Assembly: GCA_021018815.1 (NCBI GenBank)
Contig: JAITYX010000007.1
Span: 2,543,001 to 2,607,000, forward strand
Direction of reading: 5' to 3'
Source of the DNA: Talinum fruticosum
Taxonomy: Eukaryota > Streptophyta > Magnoliopsida > Caryophyllales > Talinaceae
Length of the DNA: 64,000 nt
Shown here: piece after piece, positions 24,331 through 36,360 of the stretch
Position numbering within the stretch: position 1 is the first letter of the stretch
Layout of the letters: the number at the start of each line of letters is the position of its first letter
Program-made: the position numbers and the translations under genes
The notes under the pieces: model-generated
What the model was told of the DNA's origin: nothing
The model's database searches: none
The model's input: the letters and a program-made list of their open reading frames with translations, nothing else

Positions 24331-24494
24331 ACAATCTACGCAACATCTCTCAACTGTGTGACAAAGGTTAAGAGGTAAGATTCACTCGGACAAATTGCTA
24401 CATTTCTGATGAAACTACCAAGGAGACTAAGCTCTCGTGTAAGAGATCGGGTAATACTACACTATTCCTCTCTCGACCCAAGTCAGAATTTGTC

Positions 24495-25560
24495 TTGTTT
24501 AAATCATCTCTACATGATGAATCTTGGATATGGCATCGTAGACTAGGTCATGTTAGCATGCACACCATCAAAAAGCTTGTATCTCATGGTTTAGTTAGAG
24601 GATTTCCTAACTGTGCATTTAATAAAGATAAAATATATAAAGCATGCACAAAAGGGAAACAGGTCGATCATCTTTTAAATCTCTCAAAAAGTTTCCATAT
24701 CCAAAGTGCTTGAAATGTTACATATGGACTTATGTGGTGAAATCCTTGTCAAGAGTCTCGGAGGTAAATCATATGTACTTGTGATTGTTGATGACTACTC
24801 ACGATTTACCCGGGTTTTTTCTTAAGCGTAAAAATGAAGCTTTCAAAGAGCTCAAGCAAGCTCGTAGAAGTTCGCCTCGCACTCGCATCAAAAGAATTCA
24901 AGCCGACCATGGAAGGGAGTTCGATTACTTAGAATTTCCAGAGTTCTCGTGATAAGAATGGTATCTCCTAAATTTCTCAAGCACCAAGAACTCCTCAATA
25001 GAATGGAGTAGTGGAGAGAAAGAATCGAACTCTTGAAGACATAGGAAGGACAATGATGATTGAACATGATCTACCTTACTATTTCTGGGCCGAGGCAATC
25101 AACATAGCAAATTACACTCGAACAGATGCCTCATCAAACCCATCCTCGAAGAAAACTCCATATGAGCTCTACAAAGGGAAGAAACCCAACATTTCGGACT
25201 TCAAACCCTTTAGATGTTAATGTTATGTTCACAACAATGGTAAGGATCACTCGACCAAGTTTGATGCTCGTCGATGAAGGTATTATTCTTGGTTATTCAT
25301 CTCATAGTAAAGCATATCGCATTTTCAATAAAAGAACTAACAAAGTGGAAGAAAACATCCACGTTGTTTTTGATAAGATTGATCCGGAAAACCAAGTGAG
25401 TCAACATTCTCGGATCCGAAGCTCAGCCGAGATGATGATCTTGCTGAAGATGAGCTTAAATAGAGTCAAGGAAAAGCAACTCAAAATGAGGTAACTCATA
25501 ATACCATGACTCGAATGAATCAGCTCAAGAGCCGACTCAAAATGCTCGAAGGTCAATTAG
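24495..25560 (+). pseudogene. Sirevirus integrase, element A
   Basis: Begins with the pre-integrase zinc region WIWHRRLGHVSMHTIKKL at 24522. The first zinc Cys is lost (IYKACTKGKQ; element R has ICEACAKGKQ). The core follows: VIVDDYSRFT with the first Asp, then the ADHGREFDY segment with the second Asp, and NGVVERKNRTLED with the Glu (25003-25040). A TAG replaces a codon just before NGVV. The C-terminal GYSSHSKAYRIFNKRT stretch is at 25126-25494. Roughly five breaks. Confidence 0.83.
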
Positions 25561-25854
25561 ATGAGCAAGCTCAATCATATCGGACCTCCGAAGATCAAAC
25601 AATTTAGCCTACAAACCTGGTGAACCAAAGAACAGGTAGAGCATTCAAGTATGCCTCGAGTCATCCACTCGAAAACATCTTGTCTAATATCAACAAGTGA
25701 GATAAGAACTCGTTCTTTTTACAAAATCTATGTGCTTTCACTGCATTCATATCATTAACTCGAACCCGTAAATGCACTGGAGGCCCTAAATGAACCCGAA
25801 TAGGTAGAGGCCATGTAAGAGGAACTTAATCAATTTGAAAGAAACTAAGTCTCG

Positions 25855-27254
25855 GACTCGACCAAACGACCTTCCGACCACCCAGTCATAGGAACCAAAT
25901 GGGTTTTCAAGAACAAACTGGATAAAGGTGGGTTGGTAGTCGAAATAAGGCTAAAATCATGGCTCAACGTTACAATCAAGAAGAAGGAATTGATTGTGGG
26001 GAAACCTTTGCACCAGCTGCTAGGATTGAAGCAATTAGAATCCTATCGGCATTTGCATCAAGCATGAATATCAAATTTTATCAAATGGATGTTAAATGTG
26101 CTTTTCTTAATGGTTTCATTCAAGAGGAAGTCTATGTTGAGCAATCCACTGGATTTGAAAATTCAGAATTTCCAAATCATGTTTTCAAATTACAAAAAGC
26201 TCTTTATGGTCTTAAATAAGCTCCCGGAGCTTGGTATGAAAGACTAAGCAGTTTCTTGGTTGAAAATGATTTTAAAAGAGGTCAGATTGACAAAACTCTT
26301 TTCATAAAAACCAAGGGAAAAGACTTTCTTATCGCTCGGATCTATGTAGATGACATAATTTTTTGAGCTACTAATGAAAATCTTTGTCGAGATTTTTCCG
26401 AGTTAATGAGACAGAATTCCAAGTGAGCATGATGGGAGAACTAAAAAAGACAAATATGGCATCTATGTCCATCAATCAAACTATAACAAAGAGTTGCTGA
26501 AGAAATACAAACTTCAAGATGGAAAACATGCAACGAACACCAACGTGTACCAAGCATAAAACTAGACTCGGACGAAAAGCAAGTAGATCGAAACTCTATC
26601 GAGGTATGGTTGGATCTTTGCTATATCTTACTTCCAATAGGCCAGACATAATGTTTAGTGTATGTCTCGTGTGCAAGATTTCAAACTAATCCAAAAGAAT
26701 CACATCTCACTCGCGGTGAAGAGAATCTTTAGATATCTTGCAGGGACTCGGAATCTAGGTTTATGGTTCTCAAGAGACTCGAACCGACTCTCACTAAATA
26801 CTTAGATGCCGACTATGTTGGATACAAGGTTGATAGAAAGATCACCTCAGGAGCATGCCAATTTCTGGGTCAATCCCTTATATCTTGGCACTCAAAGAAG
26901 TAGAACTCAGTAGCTCTATCAACTGCCGATGCTGAGTACATTGCAGCTAGAGCATGCTGTGCTCAGATTCTATAGATCAACAACACGTAAGAGATCTTGG
27001 ACTTTTATTCAAATCAATGCCAATCAAGTGTGACAATCAAAGTGCAATCAGCATCACTAAGAATCCAGTTCAAGCAATCAAAGACAAAGCATATTGAGGT
27101 CAAGTATCATTTTCTAAGAGACCATTATGAGAAAGGTGATATTAAACTTGAATTCATTCCTACGAAACTTCAACTAGCTGATATCTTTATTAAGCCACTG
27201 AGTGAGGATCAATTTTGCTTTATTAGGAATGAGCTTGGGATGATTAATGCATGA
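25855..27254 (+). pseudogene. Sirevirus reverse transcriptase-RNase H, element A
   Basis: The start region (TKRPSDHPVIGTKWVFKNK) is followed by 25959-26219 with AQRYNQEEGIDCGETFAP, YQMDVKCAFLNGF (first catalytic Asp) and LQKALYGLK, ended by TAA where a Gln codon is expected. The YVDD box is at 26343-26354 and a TGA follows three codons later. RNase H shows the DADY...DRK region and STADAEYIA. It ends ADIFIKPLSEDQFCFIRNE at 27254. The catalytic residues are all present; only stops and shifts disable it. Confidence 0.87.
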
Positions 27255-27477
27255 TTATGTGCTTTTCTAAGTGAAATTACCTTGCATGATTATATGCTTT
27301 ATGTCTCATTTATGTGTCTTAATATCAATTAGTTCAGTTGACCCAAGTAATACTGAGCTAGAAGTTATTATTTGCTTGCAGCTTCGAGTGACTTAGAAAT
27401 TCTACTAAGTCAAACTTAGTTTTTAGAAAAGATAGACATCAAACTTCGAAATCATCTTTAGATTAGTGGAGAATTTC

Positions 27478-27481
<4 letters not shown>

Positions 27482-27515
<34 letters not shown>
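27482..27515 (+). repeat. (TC)n microsatellite followed by a CG-rich run
   Basis: A 34-bp TC repeat runs into GCGTGTGCGCGCGCG (27516-27530). The corresponding place in element R has a 37-bp GA run next to CGGCGCG (55187-55228). Confidence 0.95.
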
Positions 27516-27543
27516 GTGTGCGCGCGCGTATCGATCGGAGAAC

Positions 27544-27669
27544 TAGCCGTTAGAAGACAAACACTGGAATTCTTACCGTTGGAGAGCAGAACAGTCACAC
27601 CGGTCTGAAGCAACCGTTGGAGAGTTGGGTCGTAACGGATATTGAAGGACATTTTTTCTCTATAAATAG
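27544..27669 (+). promoter_or_regulatory. Putative internal promoter of the third ORF, element A
   Basis: TAGCCGTTAGA (27544-27554) is the exact reverse complement of an MSA-consensus site. ACCGTTGGA (27575) and ACCGTTGGAGAG (27612) are further near-matches. TATAAATAGC is at 27661-27670, followed by about 225 bp of pyrimidine-rich leader to the ATG at 27895. The region between the RNase H stop (27254) and this block is noncoding. Confidence 0.6.
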
Positions 27670-27894
27670 CATCCATTTTCCTTCATTTCACTACTTTACT
27701 CTGTACTCTCTCACACTCTCGCATACTAGCTTTCAAGCAAGTTCGAGTGTTCTCAAGAGCGAACCTTCACTCTCAAGCAAGCAAGCAAACCTTATGCTCT
27801 CAATACTCCCTTACTTTTTTTCTCTCTCTCTTCAAGCTGTCTCTTTGCTCTCTCTCAATGTTCATCTCTTTTCTTCTCAAAAAACTCCCTAACT

Positions 27895-29492
27895 ATGCCT
27901 AAAAGAGGTTCCGCCCCATATTTTCTTGGTTTTTCAACCAAGAAACCCCGAACTAAAAGCCAAGAAGGTCTTTCCAACCCCTCTAAAATCCTTGTCACCC
28001 AACATCCGAAGTTGGATGAAAAATTCTTCCCAACCACAAAGTTTTCGTGGTTGAATCACATCAAATCTATAGGAGTATACAATTTCCTCTGTTTCGACGA
28101 GTTTATCTATCCGTAACTCGTCTTTGAGTTCTATTCCAACCTTTCTAGCTCCGAGCGGATCCTTACCTCCAGAGTTCAAGATGTAGTCGTTCGTGTTAAC
28201 GTCTCCCTCCTCCACCGCTTATTTAAAGTTTCTTCTCTTTTCGTCAACAAGCAACCCTATTCCATTTAACGAGGTTGCCGATGAATTCTTCGAGAAATAC
28301 GCCAAAGAAATCCCCGAGTCACGCAAAAACTTCTCCATCTATTTCTTGCTGATGAGAACCTTTTTCTTTCAAGCACTCAAGCAAAGAGAATCCGAACTCA
28401 AAGATTCTCAAGGCTCTTTTGACATTCTCGAGGGCTACGAAGTAGACCTCTTCCCAGCTATCATCGAGCGGATGGCCTCTGTGCCAGCTCGTACAAAGAA
28501 AACCACCCCTCTTCCTTTTGGGGCTCTCCTCACCTTCATCTTCAAACAATTCAAAGTCCCGCTCCCTCAAATCCTAACGCGGTATCCGAGGGTGCCATAG
28601 TAGTTGGCGTAAAAGAGCTTCTAGGTTATGGATACTAGGAAACCCAACCAGGCGTCCGGGTCCACAGCTCGAACCGAGGCAACCTTCTCCTCCACCTCAA
28701 ACTCGGACTCAACTCTCTCTACCTCCTCCACCCGGCGGTGCTTCCACCTCAGGTGTTTCTCACATTCTCTCATCCATGTTCTTTAACACAATGTTAGAAA
28801 AACTCTCCTCCATGTCCACCGAGATAAAGGACACTCTCCTGGTCATTCAAGACTATCCTTCGGCCTATGACCATTAACCAAAGAGACCGCCCAATCTCAA
28901 ATCCGAGAGTAGCAGGATGTGCTCCTTGAGATGAAGGCTCTGGTTAAGGAGCAGAAGGAACTAATTGAGCTCCTCCAAGAAAGGCGCTCCAAAGCGGCTC
29001 AGGACCCTGGTCAGCTCGGACACATCAAAAGAGTCCTCGAGCCTCGCAAAATCTCCTTCCGAAGTGGCGTAAGAATAAGAAGAGGAGGTTGCAGCTGAAG
29101 CAGCTCTTTCCGAGGAGAAGGAAGAAGGAGAGAAGGAAGAACAAGAGAAGGAGGAAGAAGAAGGAGAAAAGGAAGAAGCCGAGGGACAAGGTGCTCCCGG
29201 CCCTCAACCAAAATCGATCGGCTCGGACATGCAGCCTGAGTGAGTCGAAGACCCCGCCGACATAGGTCGGTCAGCAAGAGTCAAGCCCAAGGAAGCACCA
29301 CCCTCCGTCGAATTCCAAGAGGATGAACCTCTGGATGACCTTATTCTGGGTCAACCACTCGGAGCCGAGCCCATCCCGGAGATAACGATGTTGCCACCGC
29401 CAAGACCTTCAACATCTTTAAGCTCATACCAGCGCAGGCGCACCGCACGTTCATCCGCTTCAACCCGGATAGCTCCCACTCCACCATTTTAA
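27895..29492 (+). pseudogene. Sirevirus third ORF, element A (about 530 codons)
   Basis: Starts MPKRGSAPYFLGFSTKKPRT. The first open frame runs to 28116 and stops after FDEFIYP. The homologous reading continues through an EFYSNLSS...LLHRLFKV region, an EVADEFFEKYAKEIPESRKN region (28193-28600), a Pro/Ser-rich segment with EKLSSMSTEIKDT, a Leu/Glu-rich part around 28910-29010, and an extremely acidic Glu/Lys coiled-coil stretch (about 29090-29190). It ends APTPPF at 29490. Total length matches the element R copy (1604 nt). It sits where eudicot Sireviruses have their envelope-like gene, but I see no signal peptide or membrane helix. Function unknown. Confidence 0.68.
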
Positions 29493-30025
29493 TTTTTTTT
29501 TCTGTTTTAAGTTTTTTTTTTTTTTGTCCGGACAAACAAATTGTATCTACTTGATACATTCTTCCTCATTTTGTTTTTGTTGAAAGGCAACGGGGAGAAC
29601 ATTTAGAAAATTTGTTGTCTTGTTTAAGGGGAGTTTTCTCACCCTTTTTGTACATATTTTTTGTGTTTATGTGAATATGAATGAAGTTTCGATTTCATGT
29701 TTATTTACTTCTAAGTTTAACTCCTTTCTAAGTTTCACTTTCTTAGTGTATCTTGCTTTGATATATCCACTCTTTTATTTATCTCTCGCTTCCGATATAA
29801 GCAACATTCTAAGTGTGAATCACTTCATTTATTTCTATGTGATATTATATTCTTAGCTCTAATACAATCTAAGTCTCGATAGCTTTAATACAATTTAAGT
29901 CCGAATCACTTCAGTTATCCTTTTTGTGATTTTTATTCTAAACTCGATATACTCTCCGAGTAAGAATGAAAACTCTAGATTGTTTAACTAACAATGTTTC
30001 TATTTGAGTATGGAATACCTTTCAT
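29493..30025 (+). other. Sirevirus 3' noncoding region, element A
   Basis: No gene. T-rich, with PPT-like purine tracts AACGGGGAGAAC (29589) and TTAAGGGGAGTT (29625) ahead of the true polypurine tract. Confidence 0.7.
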
Positions 30026-30040
30026 AAAAAAAGGGGAGAT
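30026..30040 (+). promoter_or_regulatory. Polypurine tract of element A
   Basis: AAAAAAAGGGGAGAT directly precedes the 3' LTR start TGAAGACTCGG. It primes plus-strand DNA synthesis in this family. Confidence 0.9.
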
Positions 30041-31569
30041 TGAAGACTCGGACTCTGCAGTTAAATCATTCTAAGTACTATCAAGGAATCAGGTACAAAC
30101 CTCATCCCTTCTAGGTTTTGATTACAACTCATTCCGAGTGTTATAGAAACTATTCCGAGTATTATAGAAACCATTCCGAGTGTTACGTAAACTGTTGCAT
30201 ATGTTTTCATTCCATTCCGACCGACTTAGAAAGCATATTCTTGTTCATCAATTCACACTAATGGTTCTGAGTCACTTAGATATCACTCGGACTTATCGCA
30301 TGTTCAAACAATCTCACTAACACTTTCAATCTAAGTTTTGACTTCATATTCCAAGTTAAAGTGAATTACAATGTTAATTCAAATCTCTAAGTCAACATTT
30401 TTATTTGAACTCGCTTTTGTCTAGATCAAGTACTCATACTCGATATTCTCTTTATAACTTGATCTTTCCTTAGATTGACTCAGATGAAATTTGAGTATAA
30501 TGAATATTATACTCGAAAATTCCACTCTTCTAGGACTCGGATAATTATGCACTTAATTATCTTAATAAAATTATTCTCTCGTGCCTAATCTTGGACCAGA
30601 GTATTTTATACTTTGAGAACCAAAATTTGTTACTTTTGTAGGTTATCTAAACGAGGCTATCCTATTTTTGAATTACAAAAGTAACCGGCTTCAAGCTATC
30701 AATCACCAAGCAGACAAGGCTTTTCTACTTCGAACTAGGCCCGGACATCGTGTCGTGGTTGTCTCGTTTCCAAAACTGGAAATCTTCAACCCTAAGCTCA
30801 ACGGTGGTTTCCACCCTACTTTTCTAACACCACCACTGGATTGGGACATCCTAAGGAGTCAAGAGTCATTGCACAACATTCACATCTCAACGGATATTTT
30901 CCGAGTGACTCAAAATAACCTTTACAACGATCACAAAGGACTTCTAATCGAAGATAGTCACAACGGCTAATCTGCTTGGTCATATATAAATAGAAGCCAC
31001 CTCTCAAGACTTGAAGATTGCTGGAATTATTGTCAATACACATTACTTAAGCAAAAGTCTTTGTATTCATACTCAATCTTCTACTTATAACTCCTAGCTT
31101 GTAATTCATACTTTCCGAGTTGTAAAGTCTTGTAATGATTCACAAAATCTTTCTTACTTTTTGAGTAAGGTCCCTTGACTGAGCTGTAAGGGTTAACTCA
31201 GCTCCGTTGTCCCTAGCTGTAAAGGTTACCTTAGTTAGGAAGTACTAAATCGGATAAGGGAACTTCGAGTCTAGGAAAACTCGTTAGGAATTGTTTAAGG
31301 GAGCAATTCTGGTTTAGTCAATCTACTGTATTTTGTGGATTCAAAATAGTGGATTTGACTTGGTGCTTGGATTGGCACCGGCCGTGGTTTTCTCGCTCCA
31401 GGAGGGTTTCCACGTAATTCTAAGTTTACACTTTTCCGAGTCCAATCTAGACTCGGATTATCTTGATTGTTTAGTTTAAACTTTAACCCTTCCATTGTGT
31501 TAAAATTTCCTCATCACCTTATTCACCCACCCTCTAGGGTGACTTAGACTCTCTAGGAGCAAACCTTCG
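30041..31569 (+). mobile_element. 3' LTR of Sirevirus element A
   Basis: TGAAGACTCGG to GCAAACCTTCG, 1529 bp, then the target duplication GACTA. It aligns along its whole length with the 5' LTR; many of the differences are at CAG/CTG-type sites (for example AACTGCTTTT against AACTCGCTTTT). Confidence 0.95.
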
Positions 31570-33995
31570 GACTAGGAGAGCATTTCCTATAGGAAAATCT
31601 TGGAGGTTTACAACTAGTTTTAAACTTGTACATGCTGATTTATGTGTGCCAATGAAATATGAATCTCTTTGTAGGAGTTGTTATTTTTTGCTAATTACTA
31701 ACGATTACAATTTTTTTAGTTGGGTTTATTTCATAAAATTCAAATAACAAACCTTTGAAAATTTCAAGAAAAATTCAAGGCACTTGTGGAGAATCGTAGT
31801 GGCAGGAAGATAAAGGCTCTTTGTACAAACAAAGGCGGCGGATTCTTATCTAATGACTTTATTATATTTTGTGATGAGAATGGAATTTCCAGAGAACTTA
31901 CCACACCTTACACACCAGAGCATAATGGTATTGTTGACTGGAAAAACACGGTAATGATTAAAATGGCTATAAGGTTGTTAAAAGTAAAGGTTCAACCAAA
32001 TTATTTTTAGGGAGTTGTTAGAATGACAGCTTACTTACTAAACATGTCTCCGTAAAAGTTGAATTAAACAAAGCACCTCTTAAAGCTTGGCATGATATGA
32101 AGCCTCAAGTAATTCACCTAAAAATCTTTGGTTGTCTATCATGCATTTTGGTAAATTTTCATTCTAAGCTTGACGAAAAATCTACAAAATCCATTTTCAT
32201 TGGCAATAATCATCAATCCAAAGCATATTGTCTATATAATCCTAGTAGTGGTAAGGTGATTATAAGCAAGAACGTTGTGCTCAATGCAGAGTAGATTTGG
32301 GAATGGATTACAAACAAGCAAAAACTAACTATTTCAGTAAGATGAAATGATATAGAGGCAAACACAACTGCTCTTACCGACTTAGGGTCTTCAACACCTG
32401 CCGATAACAAGAGTTCAAGCACGTAGACGTCGCATTCTTCATCATTTAGCTCCTCTAATGAGACATCACCAAGAAGATTAAGATTCTTGGATGGTATTTA
32501 CAAATCTTGTTCCTTATTGCTTGCTTAGACTCTATGTGTATTAAAGATCATGCGAGAAAAATTGAATGGTAGAATGATATGTTAGAAAAGTTGTAAGCCA
32601 TATAGAAGAACTTCACCGGGAGTTAATTGATGTGCTTCTCAGGAAGAATTTTGTAGGTTTCAAGTGGGTGTTCTGAACAATGATGGGATCAAACACAAAA
32701 CTTAGCTTGTCGCGAAAGCATACTCACAATAACAAGGCATAGATTTTGAAGAAAATTTCTCTCTTATAGCTCGATTTGAACAAAGTGAGAGTTGTTCCGG
32801 CATTCGTTAACTAATAGCATTTGTTAGTGTATCGCTTGATGTGTAGTCTGCCTTCTTGAATGGAGATCTGGAAGAGGAGCTTTATGTTCATCAACCTTAA
32901 GGATTTGTTGTTAATGGCAATGAGAACAAAGTCTACAAGTTATGAAAAGCTCTTTATGGGTTAACGCAAGCTCCACATGTATGGTACAACAAAATTGATC
33001 TATTTTTTCAAGACAAATGACTCACAAGAAGTGAGAATAAACCAACTTGATAGTTGAAGAAACAAGGTAATGGAGAATTTTTTGTAGTTTGCCTCTATGT
33101 GGATGATATGATTTATTTTAGAACCATAAAATCCATAGATGATTATTTTATGTCTAACATGATGAGAAAATTTTAGATGAAAGATTTAGGGTTTTTGCGA
33201 TACTTTTTGTGTCTTGAGGTAGCACAAGAAGAAAATGGGATTTTTATTTGTGAAAAGAAGCATGCTACGAACCTTTTAAGGAGGTTTATTATGACAAGTG
33301 TAATGTTGCAGCAACACCAATAAACATCAATGAAAAGTTATAACGAGAGGACGAGATTGAGAAATATGATCCAAGGCTATTTAGAAGTAGTACAAGGTTT
33401 GAAATATCGAACACATACTAGAATTGACATTTCTTTCTCCGTTAGTGTTCTGTCTCGATTTTTTCATTGTCCTACAAAGCAACATTTTGGTGTTATAAGG
33501 AAAATAATCAAATAGGTGGCTGGAAGTATTAACTTTGAGAATCGGTACTATGATGTTTCAAACATCAAATTAATTAGTTTAACTGACAGTGACTGGGCAA
33601 GGATTTTAGATGATCTAAGGAGCACTTCTGATAATGTTTTGAACTTTCTTGTGGAGCAGTAACATGGAGTTCTAAGAAGTAAGAAATAATGGCTTTGTCA
33701 TCATCGAAAGATGAGCATACAACAATAACTTCAACAACACGACATGCTTTATAGCTTTGGAAATTACTTGTTAATCCTCACGTTGAGAAAAATGAAGCTA
33801 CTGAGTTATTTTATGATAACATATCTGCAATTGCAATGGAAAAAATCCAACATTTCATGGGAGAATCAAGCATATTGATGTGCAATATGATTTCATTTGA
33901 AAGCTGATTGGATACAAATAAGCAAGAAGCTGATATGTTCACAAAGTCTCTTCCTCAAGCAAAGCATGGATTCTTCATGTTACAGTTGGCAGTAT
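31570..33995 (+). pseudogene. Small copia element: integrase core, reverse transcriptase and RNase H, right part
   Basis: Continues the gene broken at 20691: TRRAFPIGKSWRF, LVHADLC, an integrase core with a CTNKGGGFLSNDF region and TPYTPEHNGIVDWKN (31786-32010), an integrase C-terminal GNNHQSKAYCLYNPSSGKV (32097-32294), then reverse transcriptase with a CLYVDDMIYF box near 33090-33120. RNase H fragments follow to about 33990. The catalytic E of integrase reads D-W in VDWKN. Stops and shifts are frequent. The protein type and short LTR fit a Tork/Tnt1-like copia lineage, distinct from the Sirevirus. Confidence 0.75.
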
Positions 33996-34017
33996 GTGAT
34001 TTTGAATTAAGGGGGAG

Positions 34018-34310
34018 TGTTAGTTCATTCAAAATATTAGTGCCTTGTTTTTAGGAGTTTATGTTATTTATACTTCCTATAATCAATTTAGGAATTCCTA
34101 ATTTTTTGAGATTTGGTTACTAGTGGGTCAAATTATGCAGCCATAATATCAGGTTATGGATCATGTTTTCTGTTTAGAATATTACGTTCTGCTAGTAGTA
34201 TAAATAGCGCATGAATGTATTGTTTTATGTGTAATAGTAAAACAAGAAAGCAAGTAGGGTTTCAATCATTTTTTTCATTTTGAATAATTTTTCTCACTTT
34301 TTTGCCAACA
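34018..34310 (+). mobile_element. 3' LTR of the small copia element (293 bp)
   Basis: TAAGGGGGAG (34008-34017) is the polypurine tract. The LTR then runs from TGTTAGTTCATT to TTTGCCAACA, with a 5-bp TGTTAG/CAACA-type end pairing and canonical TG...CA. Its size is typical of Tnt1/Tork-like copia. The matching 5' LTR is not in the window. Confidence 0.8.
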
Positions 34311-34690
34311 GACATATTAACACCAACTGACTCGTCAACATCCACAAAATCATCATCTTGACCCCTAACCTCAGCATCTTCTAGAAAATCCAACTCCATG
34401 ATTGAGTCGGTTTCGACTCAGGTGAATGAGGTGCAGCCAATAGCAGGTCCTCAAAATCGAACTCGTAACATAGAGGTAGGACTCGAGAGCAAACTATATA
34501 AAAATAACTAATTAAGGTAGAATCCCATATCTAGTCCTAAGAAATATTATGGATACGCTCCTCAATATGAGAAAAAGAGTAAGGAACAGAGAAGCAGACT
34601 CTTAGAGAGAGGGGCATAGGGACCACCCTCGGCCCCAAGTACACCGAGAGGCAAGGACAATAGGTATCTTGATGGCGGTAGGGGATAATT
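34311..34690. other. Unassigned spacer
   Basis: Mixed-composition sequence with an Asn/Arg-type short frame (around 34440-34480) that could be copia debris. No feature can be supported. Confidence 0.4.
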
Positions 34691-34699
34691 TTTACTACG

Positions 34700-35005
34700 T
34701 AAACCACTTTTAACTACGGTTAAAAATGACCTTTAACAACGGTTAACTAGCGTCGTGTATATGGTCGTCGTTGCATGTAGCATCGTTTAACTACGATTCA
34801 ACAATCGTAGTAAAAGATAACCTACGACGACGGTTCTAATGTAAAAATTGTCGTCATAGGTTACTATATGACGACGGTTTTCTAGAAAGAACCGTCATCA
34901 TATATTTAAATATGACGACAGTTCTTACATTAGAACCGTCGTCATGTGTAATGTTTAGCCAGGTCATATGATGACGGTTCTAATGTAAGAACCGTTGTCA
35001 TATGT
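34700..35005. repeat. CACTA subterminal repeats
   Basis: Several direct and inverted copies of GACGACGGTTCTAATGTAA and its reverse complement TTACATTAGAACCGTCGTC are packed here, plus weaker AACTACGGTT units at 34710-34760. CACTA transposase binds such arrays. Confidence 0.8.
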
Positions 35006-36360
35006 CTCGTATTTTTTAATAGTTTTTTTCTTTTTTTCGTCCCCTCGTACAAAATACACTCCAAAAGACATCACAACTTACACAAGTAACAAACCAAAAA
35101 CCTCAATTTTCCAACATAATACAAAAATTTCCAACTTACTACAACCACAACACAGCTCCATATTTCACATTAAGTTCAAGCAAATAATATATTACAATGA
35201 TATGAAATAATAATACAAAGAGTACTCTTCTTTAAGTATTTAATGTGAAAAAGTTCATATCTCCTCTTGAAACTTTGTGGTATAAACTGATTTCAATGTT
35301 TTTGCCCAAAGAAAAATCTCTATTTTCGTAATAAAGTGATGCGTTTATAGTAGATTTAGTTATGTGATTGTCTTTATGACGATGTTTCTTGCTTGGAGTT
35401 GTTGCAGAGGTAGCATGGACAACATAATACATCATATTTGCAGTCCACGCCACCTTTGCACGAACTCCAAACAAACAATATAGTCATAAAGACAATCACA
35501 TAACTCAATCTACTAAAAGGCATTACATTAGGAAAATAAAGATGAATCTTTTGGCATAAATATTGAAATAATTTAAACCACAATGTCTCAAGAGAAAGAG
35601 ATGGACTTTTTGACATAATTACTAAAAAGGAATACACAAACAGGACATCTCAACAACAATCTCTACTTTCCTTCGTCATTATCCCAAAGTGATGCTCCTC
35701 TTATGCATGCACTGCTCGTTTAACTCAATAACTATGGAAAACATTAAGTGGGAGCAGCGATTAGCAACCAAAACCGAGAAAAGTGTTAAGCAACAATTAT
35801 CCATAAGAAATATACACAAGAAACTTTACTTGAAACGCTTAGTCCTCTTGATACTCATCGAATAAGGATCTTGTACCCTTCTATTAGAGCTCTTAGTCCT
35901 TATTTTACTTCTTGGAGTTCGGGTAGGGGTAGAAGTTCTACAACATAAAAACTTAGGAAAACATTAAGCGTAAGTCGAGATTGGCAACCAAAACCGTTAA
36001 GCAACAATTATTCACAAGAAACATTACCTGAATGATGGTCGTCATCGAATGATGATCTTCTATCCTTCCAATTGGACAACTTAGTCCTTATTTTGATCCT
36101 CATTGAACAAAATCATCTCGTTTACATGAATACTACAAGTCAAAAATAATGAAAAGCATGCTGTAGTTTCTAAACAAGTAACAAGATTGGATATCATACG
36201 TAATAAAATTAATGTTCTTATCGAGTTTATTTAATCATGTGGTTTATGCCTTTTTTCCCATCCTTTAGACTTATCTTCAGTATATATACCCTCTTGATGG
36301 CCAACCCTTAAATACAATTCTTCAAAATTGGGATCCTCATTTTCGACAGGAGTTCCCAAG
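35006..36360. other. CACTA interior without clear gene
   Basis: AT-rich sequence between the subterminal repeats and the DUF4216-like region. Two imperfect repeats of an ACATTAAG...GAAACATTAC-type block (about 35745-35845 and 35945-36025) are visible. Short minus-strand frames at 35232-35637 match nothing I recognise. Confidence 0.5.

Larger units (their letters stand above)
20692..31569 (+). mobile_element. Structurally complete Sirevirus-type copia element A (10.9 kb)
   Basis: Two LTRs (1530 and 1529 bp), primer site, gag, protease, integrase, reverse transcriptase, RNase H, an extra third ORF and a polypurine tract are in the expected order. It has a perfect target duplication GACTA at 20687-20691 and 31570-31574. 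It splits the integrase of an older copia element. The IVDD/YVDD-type core, the RNase H ending ADIFIKPLSEDQFCFIRNE and the third ORF place it in the SIRE/Maximus (Sirevirus) group. All genes contain stops or shifts, so it is not autonomous as written. Both LTRs end in CG rather than CA. Confidence 0.95.

Noticed and set aside
29011..29277. Leu/Phe-rich frames on the minus strand that look like transmembrane segments.
   Set aside because: They are the antisense of the acidic Glu/Lys-rich stretch of the third ORF.
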